From contig NZ_MWQY01000016.1 of assembly GCF_002087085.1 (NCBI RefSeq), positions 1-64,000 on the forward strand: a stretch of DNA of 64,000 bases, given 5' to 3'. The notes beneath the pieces were generated by a model. It was not told where the DNA came from. It saw only the letters and a program-made list of their open reading frames with translations, and ran no database searches. This DNA comes from Marispirochaeta aestuarii. Its GTDB lineage: Bacteria; Spirochaetota; Spirochaetia; JC444; Marispirochaetaceae. The translations under genes were made by a program, and so were the position numbers. Shown here piece by piece: positions 52,165-61,137 of this stretch (its first letter is position 1; every line of letters begins with the position of its first letter).

Positions 52165-52538
52165 TGATACGCGGATTAATCGTGGACGACGCCGCAATCA
52201 TGCGCCTGCGGCTCCGTGAAATTCTCGAACCCAGGTATGAAATCGTGGCGGAGGCCGGAGATGGCAATGAAGCCATTGAAATGTATGACAGATATAAACC
52301 GGATTTTATTACCCTGGATATTTCCATGCCCAATACCAATGGTATGGAAGCCCTGGAGATCCTGATGCAGAGAACTCCTCCTCCGCGGATCATAATTGTC
52401 AGTGCCGTAGGACAGCAGCGGCTGGTGATAAAAGCACTTCAGGGCGGGGCTAAGGATTTTGTTATTAAACCCTTTGAATCCCCCCGGGTTCTTAAGGCTG
52501 TAGAAAGGGTTATGTCTAACGGAACCAATCCCGGATAA
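52164..52538 (+). CDS. CheY-like single-domain response regulator
   Basis: 124 residues with a complete receiver: acidic pair Asp8-Asp9, phospho-acceptor Asp52 (TLDISMP), Ser80 in IIIVSA and Lys102 in VIKPF. No output domain. It has a strong GGAGG site and overlaps cheX by one base (TAATG). The output may be the flagellar switch or a protein-protein target. Together with the kinase and phosphatase it makes a closed three-protein phosphorelay. Confidence 0.93.
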   Translation: MIRGLIVDDAAIMRLRLREILEPRYEIVAEAGDGNEAIEMYDRYKPDFITLDISMPNTNGMEALEILMQRTPPPRIIIVSAVGQQRLVIKALQGGAKDFVIKPFESPRVLKAVERVMSNGTNPG

Positions 52539-52644
52539 GGGAATAAGTAATAAACTCCATTGATCTGGTTGTCCGTGGTGCAGCCTTAATGAGTCTCGGA
52601 AGGCCTTCTTTCTCCGTCCCGTCTATCTGCGATATCCTGGGATC

Positions 52645-52746
52645 TGTAGTTCCAGTTCCGTCTGCTTTACTCTGGAAGGAGTCGAACGGGACGATGAGCC
52701 CTTCTCCGGTGGGGATTATACCGGTCTGGTGGTCAACAGTTTGTAA
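52645..52746 (+). pseudogene. Decayed copy of the GNAT acetyltransferase 3' end
   Basis: From 52666 the plus strand reads FTLEGVERDDEPFSGGDYTG, then LVVNSL and a stop at 52746. This aligns with the C-terminus FTLEGVERDGELLSGGVYTD of the intact acetyltransferase at 48.7 kb, and DNA identity is visible in this segment and in about 20 bp before it. The upstream 500 bp of such a gene is missing. It lies in the convergent gap between the CheY-like and JetD genes. Confidence 0.8.
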
Positions 52747-52782
52747 AAAAGAGCCTGACAGGGTGCTCGATAGATTCAATCC

Positions 52783-53916
52783 CTATCGCACCCGTTCCTG
52801 TTCTATCCGTGATATTTCCGGATGCTCGATCAAGTAGTCTGCCAGCTCCTTCTCATCCAGGTTCAGATAATCGTACCAGCTGCCTCGGTCAAGGGACCCT
52901 CCCGGAACTGCGAACTTGGTATAGTGCTTGTACGTCGCCAGATCCATTCCTGCCGAAAGGGTATGGGGGAATATGCTGCGGAAGCGGCCCAGGATCGCCA
53001 GTCCGTGGAGGTCCATATCGCCCCAGTAATACAGGTTTTTACGCATCAGCCAGGGAACTTCCTTTAGCCGCTGACAGGCGTTCCCCTGTCCCCATATAAG
53101 CAAGGTTGTCTCCTGAGATTCTCTTTTCAGTATCGATGTAATAAGCGGCGGAAGGGGGCGGATAAAACATGCCTTGTTTTCGATTACAAGGATCCGTTCA
53201 GCCGGGAGTTCCATAGTGGAAAATTCTTCCACGGGGAAGATCCCCATGTCGGCATTGTAAAAAGAGTACGCCGCTTCATAAAAGCGTGTCCAGACAAAAA
53301 AATCACTGGAGTAAATCGGACTATCCAGATCAAGGGATTCTCTTCCCATCTCTTCCAGTATTTTCTGTATGGGGGTTCTGTTCCGCTCAATAAACTTGGT
53401 GTCAAGGCTGATGGGAAGGGTTCGACGGTTGAGCCCTCTCAGATCGGTGTTGGTATGAAGCTCCGATAGTTGATGCGCCGTGCGGAGAATATCCGGCCAT
53501 CTGTCGAGGTAACGTAGAATCATTGGAATGTTTCGGCACAGCCATGGGTCTGGTACGGCGATAGTCTTTCGGGTAAGATCGATCGCCTCAAAAAGAGCGG
53601 CTACCTCAGCTTTTTTCCCGATAAACCGGAAAAGGTCCTCCGGTGTTTCGAAGAGAATCGCCTTGGGGATGGTCTGAGTTCCGAATTTCCTTGTCCGGAC
53701 GGTTTTGAACTCAATGACGTACCCGAATCCCTTTTGTTCTTTGGCCTGCGTTTCCAGCTTCCGGATCTGCCTTACCGCCTCGTTATATTGACTGAAATCA
53801 ATTTTGAGATTGACCCTCGGCCGGTAAGGGAAGACAGATTCCCCGGTGACAACCAGTTTCAGGAATTCAGGGTAGCGGGTTAACAATCTGCTTCGCAGTT
53901 CTTCGGGGCTTATCAT
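52783..53916 (-). CDS. jetD: Wadjet subunit JetD (DUF3322/DUF2220 nuclease)
   Basis: 377 residues: an N-terminal DUF3322 region (1-180) and a C-terminal DUF2220 Toprim-like domain with YYWGDMDLHGLAIL near residue 299, whose acidic residues bind the catalytic metal. JetD (MksG) cleaves plasmid DNA after the JetABC motor has extruded and sized it. Last gene of the four-gene operon, overlapping jetC by ATGA. Confidence 0.93.
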   Translation of the reverse strand: MISPEELRSRLLTRYPEFLKLVVTGESVFPYRPRVNLKIDFSQYNEAVRQIRKLETQAKEQKGFGYVIEFKTVRTRKFGTQTIPKAILFETPEDLFRFIGKKAEVAALFEAIDLTRKTIAVPDPWLCRNIPMILRYLDRWPDILRTAHQLSELHTNTDLRGLNRRTLPISLDTKFIERNRTPIQKILEEMGRESLDLDSPIYSSDFFVWTRFYEAAYSFYNADMGIFPVEEFSTMELPAERILVIENKACFIRPLPPLITSILKRESQETTLLIWGQGNACQRLKEVPWLMRKNLYYWGDMDLHGLAILGRFRSIFPHTLSAGMDLATYKHYTKFAVPGGSLDRGSWYDYLNLDEKELADYLIEHPEISRIEQERVR

Positions 53917-56900
53917 TGATTCATGGCCTGCATTTCCCGGTAGTTCTCTATGCTCAGATGATGCGGCACAGCATACTCTTTCTGCTTCTCGATAAAACAG
54001 ACTGATCCGATATGCTTTTCGACTATGTTGATCCTGTCAAGGGGAGTAATGATCATCAGCTGTAGACCCATGGTTTTGAACAGATCCATGGCGAATTCTG
54101 AATTCTCCGGATCGACCTTGGAAAATATTTCATCCACAATAATAAAGCGGAAGGAGCGACCTGTCTGCTCGTGCTGTTCACGGTTAAGTCCGTATTGATA
54201 GGCTACGGCGGAAGCGAGGATCGTATAGGCAAGTTTGGCCTTTTCTCCACCGGAAAGGCTCATGGAATCCTCGTAGTACTGTTTCTGCTCATCGTTGTCC
54301 CGGTACAATTCTATTGCGCCGAACTCAAGCCAGTTGCGTACATCCAGAACTTTCTTTCGCCAGGTATCGTCCTCGGAGAGTTTCGAAATAAGTTCCTGTA
54401 TCCGTATAAAGGAGGCTTCCAGCTCAACTTCACTGTTTTCTCCGCCACTTCCGGTTTGCCTGGCGTTTCCCATGGAGCTTCTCAAAAGGGCACGAAACTC
54501 CTGAACGGACACATCCCGGGCGGCCCTGGTATCAAGGCGTATGTAGGTTTCCGGCAGTCTGGAATATCTGACCGAAATCAGAGAGCGATTGAGGTTTCCG
54601 ATATCTTCCTTGATCTTTTTCTCGGTAAGATCAAGGGTATTGCTGAAGGAAATGATGTTTTCGAACATTCGCTCATTCATGAACTTGCGAAAGTCTTTTT
54701 TGTATTTTGGCAGGTCGTCCTTTTGTATTCTGTCGTGGACCGAAATAAAATCATCAAGAAAATCCGGGTTGGCGGAGAGATGATGCGTATCCGAGGACCA
54801 CCCGGGAAAACTCCTTGCCAGTTCAGCTCCGGGGAATAGAAACCGGTTCATGGCATTAATCAGGTCCCGGCTGACCTTGTCGATCTTCTTTACGGTGTTC
54901 TCGATGTTGGAGCGGTTCTCCTCCATTACAGCTATCTGCTGTGATTTAATCCTTTCAATAGGGTCGAAGCCTTCCGTTTTCTTACGGGTGAGCAGTTTTT
55001 CTATAAACGGGGAAACACTGTCGAGTTCTGACCGCTGAGTTTCATCGAGTTCTTCCAGCAGCGCCAGGCTGGTTTTTATCTGTTCCTTCAGACTGCTGAT
55101 TTTCTGCTTGCATAGGGCTATATCTTCAAGAAGATTGTCGCGTTTTTCTTCCATTTTTCTGCGGGCTTCTTCCAGTTCCCCTTTCTTTGCTTCCAAAGCC
55201 CTCAGCGCGTCCGCGCTCTGCAGCAGGGACGTTTTCTGGGCCTCCAGATCGCCGATTCTTTCGGCAAGCTCCGCCCAGTCAATTTCACTGTACTGTTCCA
55301 AGGCGACAATTGTTCTTCCGGATTCTATTCTGTCCCTCAGTCCTGCAATTGTCTGCTGGGATTTGTTGACGGATTTCTTCAGTTCTTCCAGAATCGCACC
55401 TGTATTCCGGTGTTGTTCCTGCAGGAAGGCGATCTTCCGGCTGTTGTCCCAACCGAGAACATAGCGGTCTCTGTCCCATCGTCCCGGACGATCGTCTTTT
55501 TCATGTTTTCGCCTGCCCTTAACCAACCCCCGGGAAGTAACAGCATAGGTTGTGTGGGAAAACTCTTTAAGATCATCGGTGCACAGGTAGTCAAAGCGGT
55601 CAAGGAGCGTGGATGCCAGCCAGGAAGAGAATGGGGTGTCCGGGCGTACTTCCAGTTTTGCAGGCAGGGTTGCAGGTTCCGGGGTAAAAAGTTCTTCTCT
55701 GGTACCGCTTTGGAATTTACTCCGGCTATCGGGTATCCGGTAGTAGATCAGTCTGCCTTTAAGATCGGTTGAATTGATGTAGGTAGTCGCCTGCTGATAC
55801 AGGCCTTCGGGCACCAGGACACTAAGGGCGAAGCTGTGCAGCAGTTTCTCCGCTGCTTGTTCCCAGCGCCTTTCATCCTCCCGTATTTGTATAAGCTCTC
55901 CTGCAAAGGGGAGTTCTGCAGGGGCTGCTTCAAGAGCGTCACACAGTTGCCTTCGCAGATGGAGGACTTTTGAAGGGATGTTCGATCGTCGATCCCGGAG
56001 GGATTTAATCTCTTTTTCCAGTTCTGAGGAGATGCTTTCCTGGTCTTCCTGCTTCCGTTCGATGTTACGAAGGTCTCTTTCCGCCTCTTTAACCTGATTT
56101 TCCTTCTTTTTGATCAGCGTTTGTACCGTGCTTCTGTTTGTGTTGAAGACATCTGCGGATACCGGGGCGGGCAGGCCCAGGGACTCAGAGCATCTTATAT
56201 ATTGGGAATGACGTTTTTTGAGCTCCTGTATCCGTTCCCGTGCTCCCGAAAGGTTGTTTTCGATTTCCCTGAGTCTGCCGGAAGTCGAATCCCGGGCGAT
56301 AGCAGTGTTTACTGATTCCAGTTCACGCGCTGTTTTTTCCTTTTCCTGTTCAATCCGTCCTTTTTCCGACAGATGCCTTTCCAGCAGAGACGATTGCTCA
56401 GCGTGAAATTCTTCGGCTTTTTCCTGAATACGTGCGGCAAAGAAGAAAGGTATCCCCTGGCTGATGCTATGCAGCTGTTCCCGCTCCTTCTGAATGGTGC
56501 GGTATTTTTCACCGTTTTCCTTTATTTCGGTCAGGAATTCCAGCTGCTTTTCCGCCATCTCAATCTTGTTGTGGGTTTGCAGCAGGTCCTGATAATTACC
56601 TTTGAGTTTATGAAAATCCTCCTCCATTCCCGGCTCTTCTATCATGTGGGTACGGATAAAAACATTCAGGTTTTCGATCTGTTTTACACCGACTATCTGG
56701 GAAAAGAGGTTCAGTGCTTTCTCGGAGCGGAGTCCAAGAGCCCGGATAAGGTACTGCTGATATTTTGCGAAACTGTCGTGCCAGGCGATTCCCGGGATAC
56801 TGCCCAGACGTTTACGGTATTCTCTTTTTGCGTCCAGGGGCTGTAAATGCTCCTGAATATGCAAGGGGGCGTCGGCGGTAATATATTCCCGTTGTAGTCC

Positions 56901-57323
56901 CGAAGCGGAAAACCAGCGGATCTGGGCAAGGCAAAAAGAAGCATTGTTTAGATTGTTGCTGAATCCCGCTACCAGAATGGAGTAGCAGCTTTTATCCCGC
57001 AGATTTGAGACGGCGGAACGGCCGGCATCATCGTTGCGAATACTTCCGTAGGCTCCAAGTACATAGGTCTCTTCGGTACGGTCCCGTTTACGTTCGCTTC
57101 CGGAGGACTGGTTGTAATGGCGTCTGACCGGGGGAACCAGGAGTGTAACAAGGGCATCCGCCAGGGTCGTCTTTCCCGAACCGTTCGCCCCCGTAATCAG
57201 GATGGATTCGCAGTCTGGTTTGATCCGCCATATTCTTTCGTGAAATCCGCCCCAGTTATAGATCTCGAGATACGCCAGCCGGAACCCGCTGTCGATAATC
57301 TGTTCAGGAAACAGCATCTCCAT
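53913..57323 (-). CDS. jetC: Wadjet subunit JetC (SMC/MukB-like ATPase)
   Basis: 1,136 residues with an SMC architecture. Walker A GANGSGKTTLADAL near residue 46, long coiled coils (about 250-480 and 660-800) around a hinge-like middle, signature MSLSGGEKAKLAY near 1023 and Walker B FIIVDEIFSKVD near 1061. It is the loop-extruding ATPase of the Wadjet condensin. It starts two bases after the jetB stop. Confidence 0.95.
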   Translation of the reverse strand: MEMLFPEQIIDSGFRLAYLEIYNWGGFHERIWRIKPDCESILITGANGSGKTTLADALVTLLVPPVRRHYNQSSGSERKRDRTEETYVLGAYGSIRNDDAGRSAVSNLRDKSCYSILVAGFSNNLNNASFCLAQIRWFSASGLQREYITADAPLHIQEHLQPLDAKREYRKRLGSIPGIAWHDSFAKYQQYLIRALGLRSEKALNLFSQIVGVKQIENLNVFIRTHMIEEPGMEEDFHKLKGNYQDLLQTHNKIEMAEKQLEFLTEIKENGEKYRTIQKEREQLHSISQGIPFFFAARIQEKAEEFHAEQSSLLERHLSEKGRIEQEKEKTARELESVNTAIARDSTSGRLREIENNLSGARERIQELKKRHSQYIRCSESLGLPAPVSADVFNTNRSTVQTLIKKKENQVKEAERDLRNIERKQEDQESISSELEKEIKSLRDRRSNIPSKVLHLRRQLCDALEAAPAELPFAGELIQIREDERRWEQAAEKLLHSFALSVLVPEGLYQQATTYINSTDLKGRLIYYRIPDSRSKFQSGTREELFTPEPATLPAKLEVRPDTPFSSWLASTLLDRFDYLCTDDLKEFSHTTYAVTSRGLVKGRRKHEKDDRPGRWDRDRYVLGWDNSRKIAFLQEQHRNTGAILEELKKSVNKSQQTIAGLRDRIESGRTIVALEQYSEIDWAELAERIGDLEAQKTSLLQSADALRALEAKKGELEEARRKMEEKRDNLLEDIALCKQKISSLKEQIKTSLALLEELDETQRSELDSVSPFIEKLLTRKKTEGFDPIERIKSQQIAVMEENRSNIENTVKKIDKVSRDLINAMNRFLFPGAELARSFPGWSSDTHHLSANPDFLDDFISVHDRIQKDDLPKYKKDFRKFMNERMFENIISFSNTLDLTEKKIKEDIGNLNRSLISVRYSRLPETYIRLDTRAARDVSVQEFRALLRSSMGNARQTGSGGENSEVELEASFIRIQELISKLSEDDTWRKKVLDVRNWLEFGAIELYRDNDEQKQYYEDSMSLSGGEKAKLAYTILASAVAYQYGLNREQHEQTGRSFRFIIVDEIFSKVDPENSEFAMDLFKTMGLQLMIITPLDRINIVEKHIGSVCFIEKQKEYAVPHHLSIENYREMQAMNQ

Positions 57324-57325
57324 AT

Positions 57326-57892
57326 TTACTTTTCTCCATCGGTGAGTTTTGCCTTGAACTCATCTATGAACTCCGGAGTCACTCTGGCTTTCATTATGGG
57401 AAGGATCTCGAAGCGGGGATCATCGCTTTTCAGCTCAGCAGATACCGTACGGATATATTTAAGGCGTTCCAGTGCAGAAATGTGCTTGTCCAGATCACGA
57501 ATAAGACGCACTTCGTCGCCGGAATCGGGAAAGTATACGCGAAGTTTGTCCCGTATCTGTGAGAGGCTGATAAACACTTTAAGGCTGTCGCTTTTATCCG
57601 GATCGAAACGTTCCAGTTCCTCCCTCAACAGAATCGCAAGCAGGGAGACTTCGAAGGAAAGAGGCCGGCGCGGAGTAAGTCGCGGAAGGTCCCCGTCCTC
57701 CTGCCCGTCCTTCTGGGTAATAAAGGCAAACCCTTCGGCCTCGGAGAGAACCAGTTCAAGGCCGATACGGGAGAGGTAGTCGGCGGCTTTTCGCTGCAAT
57801 ATCAGTAGTTCTCCCCAATGCGGGTCGTCGTAATAGAGAGGACCCTTAAGTAGTTTAAGGACCAGGGGCGCGAAATCGGCGTATTCAGCCAT
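57326..57892 (-). CDS. jetB: Wadjet subunit JetB (DUF4194, KITE-like)
   Basis: 188 residues, DUF4194: MAEYADFAPLVLKLLKGPLY, DPHWGELL and PRRPLSFEVSLLAILLREEL, then a winged-helix-like YIRTVSAE segment. It corresponds to MksE/KITE and bridges kleisin and SMC. The start overlaps the jetA stop by 8 bp. Confidence 0.9.
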   Translation of the reverse strand: MAEYADFAPLVLKLLKGPLYYDDPHWGELLILQRKAADYLSRIGLELVLSEAEGFAFITQKDGQEDGDLPRLTPRRPLSFEVSLLAILLREELERFDPDKSDSLKVFISLSQIRDKLRVYFPDSGDEVRLIRDLDKHISALERLKYIRTVSAELKSDDPRFEILPIMKARVTPEFIDEFKAKLTDGEK

Positions 57893-59375
57893 GATCTGTT
57901 CCTTCGTTTGAGAAAAGGACCCGGGGTATATGTATATTCCGGGTTATTCCGTCAAAGCTGTAGATGAACGAAAACCCGGTCTCCAGGATCCTGTTGTGCG
58001 GACTGCGGCTTGCAATATCCAGATACGCGATAATTTCAGCAAGCCCCTTTTCGGGAGGATACGTTGAAAGCAGATAATCCAGAGAAACTGATGTTCTGCG
58101 GTCAAGCTCTCTGGCGATGTTGTTTTCCAGCAGGCCGTAATCAATGTAAAAAAGATTTGCCAGAGGTGAAAGGTCCGGAGAATCTAGCTCGGGTTCTTCA
58201 GGAGGACTGAAATCGGTTTCTTCCTGAAGAACGGAAAGAGGACGCTCCATGGGCAGGTAAATCTCCGGATCAGTCTCGATGAGCATAAATGAGTCTTCAT
58301 CCGGCAGGTCGCCGTTCAGATTAAGCACTATTGTCTTGATTTCGTTTATCTTATCAAGAAGAACCCGGGAACGTTCAGCCTCAGGTCCGACTATTATGCG
58401 GTTTAGCCGCTCCGTCAAGCGACGGTTGGAGTCTATAATGCGCTTACCTGCATTCAGCAGGAGTGATTTAAGGCGCAGCAGAAAGGTATCGCCGGTCTCC
58501 ATTCCCCGCTGGGTTACGTAAGCGAAGATCTTTTCTACCAGTGTGTTTATCTCGTCCCTGCCGTAATCGGTTACAAGGAAATTCCAGAACGCATCGAAAC
58601 TTTTTCCCTGAGGAGTATTGTGCAGTTCGTCTGCAGCATTAAGTGCGGCCTTCAGGATTTGTCCCCTGGAGGAGCTGTATTCCACCTCCTCTTTATAAAT
58701 ACGGTTCAGTATTCCCCGGAAGTTTTCTTCAACGCTGGAGAAATCGGCGATCAGATCACGGGCGCTTCTGGAAAGCTCAAAGAGTTGTTCACCCATTTGC
58801 CGTTTATCCAGAGAATCAACCTCGCCATGTTCTTGAATCAAGTCTATTTCTGCCTGGAGTTCTGCTTGTTCTTTCTTCAATTCGGCGATCTTCTCCTCGG
58901 GATCGGCTATTGACTCCCGGGAAAGACGGCGCAGACGATGAAGAATGTCGGTGAAGCGTGATTCAGTAGCTACATAGCTGACTCGACTCATATCTTCGAT
59001 CAGGCGTATCGCCCGTTCCGTATAAGGAGTCAGTTCCAGGACCGGTTCTCCCGACTGATCCAGGTAACGGCGCAGGAAGCGGTTATCGTGACGACACCAT
59101 TCCTGAATCAGTTTTTCCGCCTTTTCCATGGAATCTATCTTCTCTGAATCAGGTTCGGCTATATCATCGAGAAAGAGGCCTGTCTCCAGCACAGCATCTT
59201 GATAGCTGACGATAAGCCTTTCCTTTTTCTTGAACAGCTCATACAGGACTGCGATAACCAGTGCCGGATTTTGCCTCCGGAATAGGCGTAATAATGGTTG
59301 GTCATCGAACAACCGGTGGAGACCGAAGTAGTCCAATGGGGTCTGATCTTCTTCGGAGCTTCTGATTGAATACAT
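57885..59375 (-). CDS. jetA: Wadjet subunit JetA (DUF3375, kleisin-like)
   Basis: 496 residues from ATG 59375, favoured because AAGG stands before it; an ATG eight codons upstream is also open. DUF3375 features: LDYFGLHRLFDDQPLLRLFR at the start, LTPYTERAIRLIEDM, then the ESRFTDILHRLRRLS region and a predicted coiled coil (160-200). It is the MksF/kleisin part of the Wadjet motor and first gene of the jetABCD operon. The operon order is complete and standard for type I. Confidence 0.92.
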   Translation of the reverse strand: MYSIRSSEEDQTPLDYFGLHRLFDDQPLLRLFRRQNPALVIAVLYELFKKKERLIVSYQDAVLETGLFLDDIAEPDSEKIDSMEKAEKLIQEWCRHDNRFLRRYLDQSGEPVLELTPYTERAIRLIEDMSRVSYVATESRFTDILHRLRRLSRESIADPEEKIAELKKEQAELQAEIDLIQEHGEVDSLDKRQMGEQLFELSRSARDLIADFSSVEENFRGILNRIYKEEVEYSSSRGQILKAALNAADELHNTPQGKSFDAFWNFLVTDYGRDEINTLVEKIFAYVTQRGMETGDTFLLRLKSLLLNAGKRIIDSNRRLTERLNRIIVGPEAERSRVLLDKINEIKTIVLNLNGDLPDEDSFMLIETDPEIYLPMERPLSVLQEETDFSPPEEPELDSPDLSPLANLFYIDYGLLENNIARELDRRTSVSLDYLLSTYPPEKGLAEIIAYLDIASRSPHNRILETGFSFIYSFDGITRNIHIPRVLFSNEGTDHG

Positions 59376-59495
59376 TACACTGCCTTTATAACACAGCATG
59401 GATAACTGAGGTAAGTGTCATTATGGCGAAGGGGACCTCTTCCTGATTTTGATTGCCTTCAACGCAATTGATACTTATTATTAAAAACAGGAACG

Positions 59496-59543
59496 GCATC
59501 ACCCGACGGGTTTCAAAGACCGGGGTGATGCTGAAAATTTTTT
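59496..59543 (+). promoter_or_regulatory. Hairpin with U-run in the leader of the YeeE-type genes
   Basis: GCATCACCC (59496-59504) pairs perfectly with GGGTGATGC (59523-59531) and is followed by TGAAAATTTTTT, directly before the AGGAGGG ribosome site. No plus-strand gene precedes it, so it is best read as an attenuator in a 5' leader rather than a terminator of an upstream gene. Confidence 0.5.
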
Positions 59544-59560
59544 CAGGAGGGAGCAGTGTA

Positions 59561-60067
59561 ATGGTTAAAGACAAAGCATGGTCGCCCTATGCAGCCGGTA
59601 TTGTAATCGGCTTGTTGCAGATTCCCGCGTTTCTGATCATCGGTTCAGCCCTTGGGGCTTCGTCTTCCTATGTATCCGTTTCAGCCTATATTGCGGGGCT
59701 GATAGATCCGGCGATCAAGGAGATCGGCTACTTCGAAAAATATATGACCTCCTTGAGCTATCTCTGGCAGGCAAGTATGGTTGTTTCCATCGGTATTGGC
59801 GCATTTATCTCTTCCCGTTTATCAGCAAGCCGGAGGCCGTCCTATTCACCGATATGGAAGACAGCGACAGGCGCGACACTGGTTCAGCGTCTGGGTATGG
59901 CCTTCATCGGTGGTTTTATCCTTCTTTTTGGTGCCCGTTGGGCGGGAGGCTGTACCCTGGGTCATGGTATTTCAGGAGTGGGTCAGTTGGCAGTATCTTC
60001 CATGGTTGTAGTGGTGAGTATGTTTCTGGGCGGTATGGCTGCAGCAAACATCATGCGGCGTTTGTAG
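59561..60067 (+). CDS. YeeE/YedE family sulfur-compound transporter, first half
   Basis: 168 residues from the ATG that follows AGGAGGG. Four to five hydrophobic spans and the YeeE/YedE (DUF395) signature GGCTLGHGISG with the conserved Cys131 that relays sulfur compounds such as thiosulfate. Full-length TsuA/YeeE proteins have about 350 residues. Here the two homologous halves are separate genes, this one and the next, 9 bp apart, forming a heterodimer. A longer N-terminus is open but lacks a ribosome site. Confidence 0.88.
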   Translation: MVKDKAWSPYAAGIVIGLLQIPAFLIIGSALGASSSYVSVSAYIAGLIDPAIKEIGYFEKYMTSLSYLWQASMVVSIGIGAFISSRLSASRRPSYSPIWKTATGATLVQRLGMAFIGGFILLFGARWAGGCTLGHGISGVGQLAVSSMVVVVSMFLGGMAAANIMRRL

Positions 60068-60076
60068 GAGGGATGT

Positions 60077-60640
60077 ATGGCATTTACATTTGTTGTTACG
60101 GGTATAGTAATGGGGCTGATTTTCGGCTTTGCCATAGAAAAAAGCCGTGTTTTTGAGCCAGGAATGATGGTCGGACTCTTTCAGTTCAGGAACCTCACCG
60201 TGCTCAAGGTTTTTCTCTCCGCCATAGCGACGTCAATGGTGGTGATTTCCGTTCTTAATATTCTGGGACTTGTTGATCCGGGTCCGAAGGCTGCTGTTTA
60301 TCCCGCCACTATCGCCGGCGGACTGATTTTCGGTGCAGGTGTCGCCCTTGCAGGGGGCTGTCCCACAACCCTTCCGGCACAGATCGGAGCGGGATACAAG
60401 GATGCCTGGGCTGTTCTGGCGGGGGGTGTGTTCGGAGTTGTGATATACGGATACTTTGAGCCCCTGCTTTCGGGGCTGAATCAGGGACCTGGGAAAATCA
60501 CGATTCCCCAAAGCCTGGGGCTGCCTTTCTGGGCCCTGGGGTTTCCGGTGGCGATTATCATCGCAATTTTTCTTGGCGTTCTTGAACGCCGCCGTCCGTG
60601 GAAGTCAGAAATGGGTAAAGATTACAATGGAGACTTTTAG
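60077..60640 (+). CDS. YeeE/YedE family sulfur-compound transporter, second half
   Basis: 187 residues, four to five membrane spans. The second half-signature is LAGGCPTTLPAQIGAG with Cys95, the counterpart of Cys131 in the first protein. A GGAGGG site precedes the ATG. The pair resembles PmpA/PmpB-type split transporters that import thiosulfate or related sulfur species. Substrate not shown by sequence. Confidence 0.88.
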   Translation: MAFTFVVTGIVMGLIFGFAIEKSRVFEPGMMVGLFQFRNLTVLKVFLSAIATSMVVISVLNILGLVDPGPKAAVYPATIAGGLIFGAGVALAGGCPTTLPAQIGAGYKDAWAVLAGGVFGVVIYGYFEPLLSGLNQGPGKITIPQSLGLPFWALGFPVAIIIAIFLGVLERRRPWKSEMGKDYNGDF

Positions 60641-60664
60641 TTAAATCTCCCTGGTGTTTTACTG

Positions 60665-60710
60665 TCCGCCGGAGGGAATGAAAAATTCTTCTCTCTGGCG
60701 GATACCTTTT
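60665..60710 (+). terminator. Possible terminator after the YeeE pair
   Basis: TCCGCC (60665-60670) pairs with GGCGGA (60697-60702), with partial pairing of GAGGGAAT and ATTCTTCTC inside, followed by TACCTTTT. A weak, possibly two-way terminator between convergent genes. Confidence 0.45.
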
Positions 60711-60722
60711 GGATTCAGGGGT

Positions 60723-61124
60723 TTATTCCGGAACTGCCGCGATGGCGTCTATTTCAACCAGCCAGTCAGGATGCCCCAAACCAGGGACAAACTGAACGGT
60801 AACTGCGGGAAACCTCTGGTTATCACCCCATTGTTTCTGAAAGGCCCGAAAACCGTCCAGGGGATCCTGTCCCTGCAGAATATGAATGATAAACTTGATG
60901 ACATTCTCGAGTTTTGCATCTGCGGCAGCCAATACCTTGCGAATGTTGATCAGTACTTGTTCTGTCTGCAGCTCCAGATCGTTTTTACCGACAAGATCGC
61001 CCTTTTCGTCTATCGCATTCTGCCCGCCAATGTAGATTGTTCTGTGGTTTCCCGATACGGATATGGTATGAGAATATCCCCTGGGTTCTGCCATGTTGTC
61101 CGGATTTAAATACAGTATTTTCAT
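60723..61124 (-). CDS. RidA/YjgF-family protein lacking the catalytic arginine
   Basis: 133 residues of the Rid fold: a SGNHRTIYIGGQNA strand, DLELQTEQVLINIRKVLAAA helix and VEIDAIAAVPE end. In active RidA imine deaminases an Arg stands in the RPARxxV segment. Here the segment reads FPAVTVQFV, so that residue is absent. It therefore belongs to one of the non-RidA subgroups, whose roles are mostly unknown. Followed by the DUF1697 gene on the same strand. Confidence 0.88.
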   Translation of the reverse strand: MKILYLNPDNMAEPRGYSHTISVSGNHRTIYIGGQNAIDEKGDLVGKNDLELQTEQVLINIRKVLAAADAKLENVIKFIIHILQGQDPLDGFRAFQKQWGDNQRFPAVTVQFVPGLGHPDWLVEIDAIAAVPE

Positions 61125-61137
61125 ATGGTCTGCCTTT

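Noticed and set aside
52589-52837. A plus-strand frame starting MSLGRPSFSV between the CheY-like and JetD genes
   Set aside because: It is out of frame with the decayed GNAT sequence that explains this stretch and runs into the antisense of jetD.
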